Shown piece after piece: positions 6,254 through 8,651 of a stretch of DNA of 8,651 nt. Origin of the DNA: Actinomycetota bacterium (GTDB lineage Bacteria > Actinomycetota > Actinomycetes > Nanopelagicales > Nanopelagicaceae); the NCBI GenBank assembly GCA_009698295.1, contig WLQO01000044.1, positions 1 to 8,651 on the forward strand, written 5' to 3'. How positions within the stretch are numbered: the stretch's first letter is position 1; each line of letters begins with the position of its first letter. The notes under the pieces were generated by a model that was not told the DNA's origin, ran no database searches, and saw nothing but the letters and a program-made list of their open reading frames with translations. The position numbers were made by a program, and so were the translations under genes.

Positions 6254-6915
6254 TTTTTGCTCTTGCCTTTACTGCTAAATGATTGGCTAAGTACCAATCC
6301 AAGTATTGCTCCGACGAATTGGGCAGCTATAAATGGCGTGATTGATTCTGGTGCGATGCCGGCGAAAGTATTTGACCATCCACGGGCGAAAGTAACTGCC
6401 GGATTGGCAAAAGAGGTCGATGAGGTAAAGAAATAAGCGGCGCCGATCCAGCACGCAACCAGGACTGGAATCTTTTTCTCGCGTTTTTGGTCAATGGCGA
6501 TGAAAATTGTGAAAATCAAACCTGCGGTAGCGATGATTTCGCTTAAGAATAAATGGCTGCCAGTTCGTAAATGTGTTGATGCTGTAAAGAGTGGAAGTTC
6601 GAAGAGGAGATTGGCTAAGCCAGCACCGGTAAGTGCGCCCAGAAATTGAGCGAAGATAAACTGCAGGGACTGGCCAAGCGACATTTCGCGCTTGTAGGCA
6701 ATTATCAAAGTGACTAAAGGATTGAAATGCGCGCCGCTGATATCAGCCAGCAGGGTAATTAGTAAGTACAAAATAGCTGCGGTGCAGAGAGAATTAATCA
6801 GCAGCTGCACGGCGGTATCTTGTGAAAGGTTCTGGGCCATTTCACCTGAACCAATAACCGTCATGACTAGCACTGCGCTGCCTAATAGTTCAGCGCCTGC
6901 CTGGCGGATATTCAT
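6250..6915 (-). CDS. Aquaporin (MIP family), AqpS-like candidate arsenite channel
   Basis: From the ATG at 6915 the product has 221 residues and begins MNIRQAGAELLGSAVLV, the usual aquaporin N-terminus. About six membrane segments are interrupted by the two pore loops: SGAHFNPLVTL with NPL at 65-67 and SFANPAVTFARG with NPA at 171-173. In water and glycerol channels an Arg normally follows the second NPA, but here it is Val. The gene overlaps arsC by 4 bp, an arrangement like the aqpS-arsC pairing described in Sinorhizobium meliloti, where the channel lets arsenite out. Direct proof of arsenite transport is lacking. A GTG at 6960 would add 15 residues but leaves only 21 bp to the divergent hydrolase gene and does not resemble family N-termini. 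The start therefore remains somewhat open. Confidence 0.85.
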   Translation of the reverse strand: MNIRQAGAELLGSAVLVMTVIGSGEMAQNLSQDTAVQLLINSLCTAAILYLLITLLADISGAHFNPLVTLIIAYKREMSLGQSLQFIFAQFLGALTGAGLANLLFELPLFTASTHLRTGSHLFLSEIIATAGLIFTIFIAIDQKREKKIPVLVACWIGAAYFFTSSTSFANPAVTFARGWSNTFAGIAPESITPFIAAQFVGAILGLVLSQSFSSKGKSKK

Positions 6916-6981
6916 AGGCACATCATTGCCTACCTTTGACGGTGAAAAAGCGCGCGGCACAGAGTAATATTTAAAATTAAT
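6916..6981. promoter_or_regulatory. Compact divergent start region of aquaporin and hydrolase genes
   Basis: If the aquaporin starts at 6915 this gap is 66 bp. On the plus strand TAATAT (6965-6970) and TAAAAT (6972-6977) are both possible -10 boxes for the hydrolase. TTGACG (6936-6941) also sits 18 bp before CAGAGT (6960-6965). The choice cannot be made by eye. No SD precedes the ATG at 6982. The stretch 6964-6983 is strongly AT-rich, which suits strand opening. Confidence 0.3.
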
Positions 6982-7785
6982 ATGAACATTACGTTAACGA
7001 TGCATCCATCAAAGATGGATAACGCTCCCTATATTGCTCTGATACATGGCATGGGATCTGCTGCAACTGCGTGGAAGCCGCTGACACCTCATCTCCTTGA
7101 TCGCTTTAATGTGATCACAGTTGACCTGCCGGGTCACGGTAAGTCTGCATTCACCAAGGGCCAGGCGATGGATCCCACTTCTGTTGCTGAACAAGTCGTG
7201 CGTCAGGTTGAAAGCGAATTAGGGTCAATTGAATTTGATTTAGTTGGAAATTCTTGGGGCGGATGGATCGCACTTGAGATCGCGGCAAATTTCCCAGAGA
7301 AAATCACCAGCGTTACAGCCCTTGCACCTGCTGGTTTTTGGTTGGCTTCTTATGTGCAACGCGCACCGGGTACAGCGGCGCTGCAATTTTTAGCTAAGAA
7401 TTCTGCGCTGCTCGCACCTGTTTATTTAAAATATGAATGGGCGCGCAAATTAGGTTTTGCAGATGTATCTCCACATTGGCGCACTTTTTCTTATGATCTC
7501 TGTCTAGATGCAACGATGGCGATGGGTAAATCTTCTGGGTATTTCCCCGCATGGGATGGCATGTTGAGCAAAAGATTTGATTCACAGATTGACCAAAGTA
7601 TTCCGGTAAAAATTATCTTTGGAGATTCAGATAACACCTTGCCCGAAACAACTTGTCAAGAACGAGCCATGGCGCCGGTGCATTCGGAATGGATCACAAT
7701 TGCAGAATGCGGTCATGCACCGATGTGGGATAACGTAGAAACAGTTGCAGAACATATTTTGGAGATCGCTGGAAAGCAGCGATGA
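6982..7785 (+). CDS. Alpha/beta-fold hydrolase
   Basis: The 267 residues show a complete alpha/beta hydrolase. The oxyanion HGMGS lies at 22-26, and VDLPGHGKS (47-55) is the typical loop after strand 4. The nucleophile elbow GNSWGG has Ser91, GDSDNTLP supplies acid Asp217, and CGHAPMWD supplies His245. A lid of about residues 117-200 is rich in aromatic and hydrophobic residues (WLASYVQR, WARKLGFADV), which hints at a lipid-like or aromatic substrate. No signal peptide is present, so the protein is cytoplasmic. The actual reaction (esterase, lactonase, C-C hydrolase or similar) cannot be told. The stop overlaps the start of the CrtA-like gene as ATGA, so the two are coupled and may act in one pathway. 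Alternative ATGs at 7000 and 7015 would shorten the N-terminus slightly. Confidence 0.9.
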   Translation: MNITLTMHPSKMDNAPYIALIHGMGSAATAWKPLTPHLLDRFNVITVDLPGHGKSAFTKGQAMDPTSVAEQVVRQVESELGSIEFDLVGNSWGGWIALEIAANFPEKITSVTALAPAGFWLASYVQRAPGTAALQFLAKNSALLAPVYLKYEWARKLGFADVSPHWRTFSYDLCLDATMAMGKSSGYFPAWDGMLSKRFDSQIDQSIPVKIIFGDSDNTLPETTCQERAMAPVHSEWITIAECGHAPMWDNVETVAEHILEIAGKQR

Positions 7786-8447
7786 GCAATTCTGAAGTAA
7801 CGGTTATTTACTTTTGGACGATCAAGCCGTCAAAAATTAGTTTTGCGCTCTTGCGGATGGCCCTCGACCGAGGTGCACTCCGCAGAATGCAAGGCGTCAG
7901 ATTTGCCAAGATGCTTGGTACCGGAAAAGGCGAGACTTTTACGCCGCGCGATGCCGATGCCGGGCGTTGGGGTGCGTTGATAGTTATTGATAAAGCCGAT
8001 TTAGAGCTACTTGATAATTCGAAGTTGGTAAAAACCTGGCGCAAAAACGCGATCACTGAAGTTAGGTATTTGCTAGATCCAATTTCTTCGCATGGACTTT
8101 GGGCAAAGGTAAATCCTTTTGCATATGCCGCAACACAGACCGAAGGTGAAGTCATAGCAATTACTCGCGCCCGAATTAAATGGTTTCAAAATTTCCGTTT
8201 CTGGCGGGCCGTTCCTCCGGTTACACAGAGCCTGCACTCATCACCGGGGCTAATTGAAACGATCGGAATTGGTGAAGCTCCGATCGGATTGCAAGGAACT
8301 TTCTCGCATTGGCGAACTGGCGCAGACTTGCGCAACTTTGCCTACAAGGGAGCAGCGCATCAAGGCGCGATCGCAGCAACCGAACGCCACCAGTGGTATG
8401 CCGAAGAACTCTTCGCCCGCTTTGCGGTTCGTGAAATTCGCCGCTGA
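7782..8447 (+). CDS. Spheroidene monooxygenase (CrtA)-like protein
   Basis: The 221 residues match the CrtA family in order. KMLGTGKGETFTPRDAD lies at 43-59 and GRWGALIV at 61-68. DPISSHGLWAKVNPF is at 99-113 and FWRAVPPVT at 140-148. IGIGEAPIGLQGTFSHW at 161-177 and HQWYAEELFARFAV at 203-216 close the match. CrtA of purple bacteria is a haem-dependent oxygenase that adds keto groups to acyclic carotenoids. The actinobacterial homologues are a distinct group of unproven substrate, and no other carotenoid gene lies in the window. The C-terminus ends soon after the EELFARF motif, so the usual tail with a GxxWxG-like motif is missing or very short. Translation is coupled to the hydrolase by ATGA, with GGAAAG a few bases upstream as a likely SD. 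Confidence 0.85.
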   Translation: MSNSEVTVIYFWTIKPSKISFALLRMALDRGALRRMQGVRFAKMLGTGKGETFTPRDADAGRWGALIVIDKADLELLDNSKLVKTWRKNAITEVRYLLDPISSHGLWAKVNPFAYAATQTEGEVIAITRARIKWFQNFRFWRAVPPVTQSLHSSPGLIETIGIGEAPIGLQGTFSHWRTGADLRNFAYKGAAHQGAIAATERHQWYAEELFARFAVREIRR

Positions 8448-8456
8448 AAATACGAT

Positions 8457-8473
8457 TGATTACTAAGTAATCA
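8457..8473. promoter_or_regulatory. Perfect 17-bp interrupted palindrome, candidate operator
   Basis: The sequence TGATTACTAAGTAATCA consists of two exact 8-nt arms around one central A. It covers the place where a -35 box would sit for the -10 at 8484-8489. A dimeric regulator could therefore control the next gene here. It is too AT-rich and lacks the following T-run needed for a convincing terminator of the upstream gene. Confidence 0.5.
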
Positions 8474-8483
8474 GTAAGTAGGG

Positions 8484-8489
8484 CAGACT
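8484..8489 (+). promoter_or_regulatory. -10 box of a probable leaderless promoter for the last gene
   Basis: CAGACT ends 6 nt before the ATG at 8496, exactly the distance seen for TAGACT before the TetR start. No SD is visible. The first base departs from the TAnnnT form, so the match is good but not perfect. Confidence 0.4.
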
Positions 8490-8495
8490 TAGCCC

Positions 8496-8651
8496 ATGTC
8501 GATACGCCATTACTCACCACGTCGTAATCGCCGTCGCGGAATATCAGCTCGTGCGCAATTCTTGCTTAATCTAACTTTGGCAATCGCAATCTTGCTCCAA
8601 GTTTCTTACCCGCTCTTGCATGGTGAATCGCTTCGCGTAGTCACAATAGCC
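8496..8651 (+). CDS. N-terminal end of an unrecognised membrane protein (cut by window edge)
   Basis: Fifty-two codons are open from the ATG at 8496 to the window edge. The N-terminus is strongly basic (PRRNRRRG), followed by a hydrophobic run LLNLTLAIAILLQVSYPLL, a short polar HGESLR and a new hydrophobic start VVTIA. This looks like a polytopic membrane protein with its N-terminus in the cytoplasm, not a cleaved signal peptide. The family was not recognised. It lies 48 bp after the CrtA-like gene but probably has its own promoter and operator in the gap. A link to the CrtA-like gene is possible but unproven. Confidence 0.65.
   Translation, partial: MSIRHYSPRRNRRRGISARAQFLLNLTLAIAILLQVSYPLLHGESLRVVTIA

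Noticed and set aside
5219..6915. TetR protein as the arsenic-responsive regulator of the arsC pair
   Set aside because: It is convergent with the pair, not upstream of it, and arsenic sensors are normally ArsR/SmtB proteins. The operator-like site lies by the surface gene.
8457..8473. Rho-independent terminator after the CrtA-like gene
   Set aside because: The palindrome is AT-rich, has a one-base loop and no T-run follows, so an operator is the better reading.
1..8651. CRISPR array, tRNA or rRNA genes, insertion sequence, attachment site
   Set aside because: No regularly spaced exact repeats, no cloverleaf or rRNA-like stretch and no transposase or integrase frame were seen by eye. The repeats in the surface gene are diverged protein domains.

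Overview
The window looks like a compact, moderate-G+C actinobacterial chromosome. Likely candidates are freshwater planktonic lineages of the acI / Nanopelagicales type. This rests on a low-molecular-weight-phosphatase ArsC of the actinobacterial form, an actinobacterial-looking CrtA homologue, several genes that appear to start without a leader, and genes that overlap head-to-tail and tail-to-tail. No rRNA gene, marker gene or database search supports the taxonomy, and G+C was judged by eye.

Layout. (1) 1-248, minus: the N-terminal end of an MFS-type transporter, cut by the window edge. (2) 311-799, plus: a YbaK/ProX-type aminoacyl-tRNA deacylase. (3) 796-5097, minus: a secreted protein of about 1433 residues. 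It has a signal peptide, two LamG-like domains, three IPT/TIG domains, five InlB/Listeria-Bacteroides-type repeats, an uncharacterised segment, a Pro-rich linker, an Ala/Lys/Glu helix and a degenerate OmpA-like C-terminus. (4) 5098-5218: a divergent control region with a perfect 15-bp palindrome and an 11-bp direct repeat. (5) 5219-5866, plus: a TetR-family regulator. (6) 6915-5855, minus: an aquaporin and an arsenate reductase, translationally coupled. (7) 6982-8447, plus: an alpha/beta hydrolase and a spheroidene-monooxygenase (CrtA)-like protein, also coupled by an ATGA overlap. (8) 8448-8495: a short gap with a perfect 17-bp interrupted palindrome and a probable leaderless promoter. (9) 8496-8651, plus: the start of a membrane protein that runs off the window.

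How the genes work together. The aquaporin/ArsC pair fits a minimal arsenic exit route like that described for AqpS/ArsC: arsenate is reduced in the cytoplasm and arsenite leaves down its gradient through the channel. The TetR gene is divergent from the surface-protein gene, and the palindrome between them overlaps a plausible -10 of the surface gene, so the regulator may control surface-protein expression. The hydrolase/CrtA-like pair suggests modification of a carotenoid or similar lipid, but no carotenoid backbone genes are visible. None of these links is proven from sequence alone.
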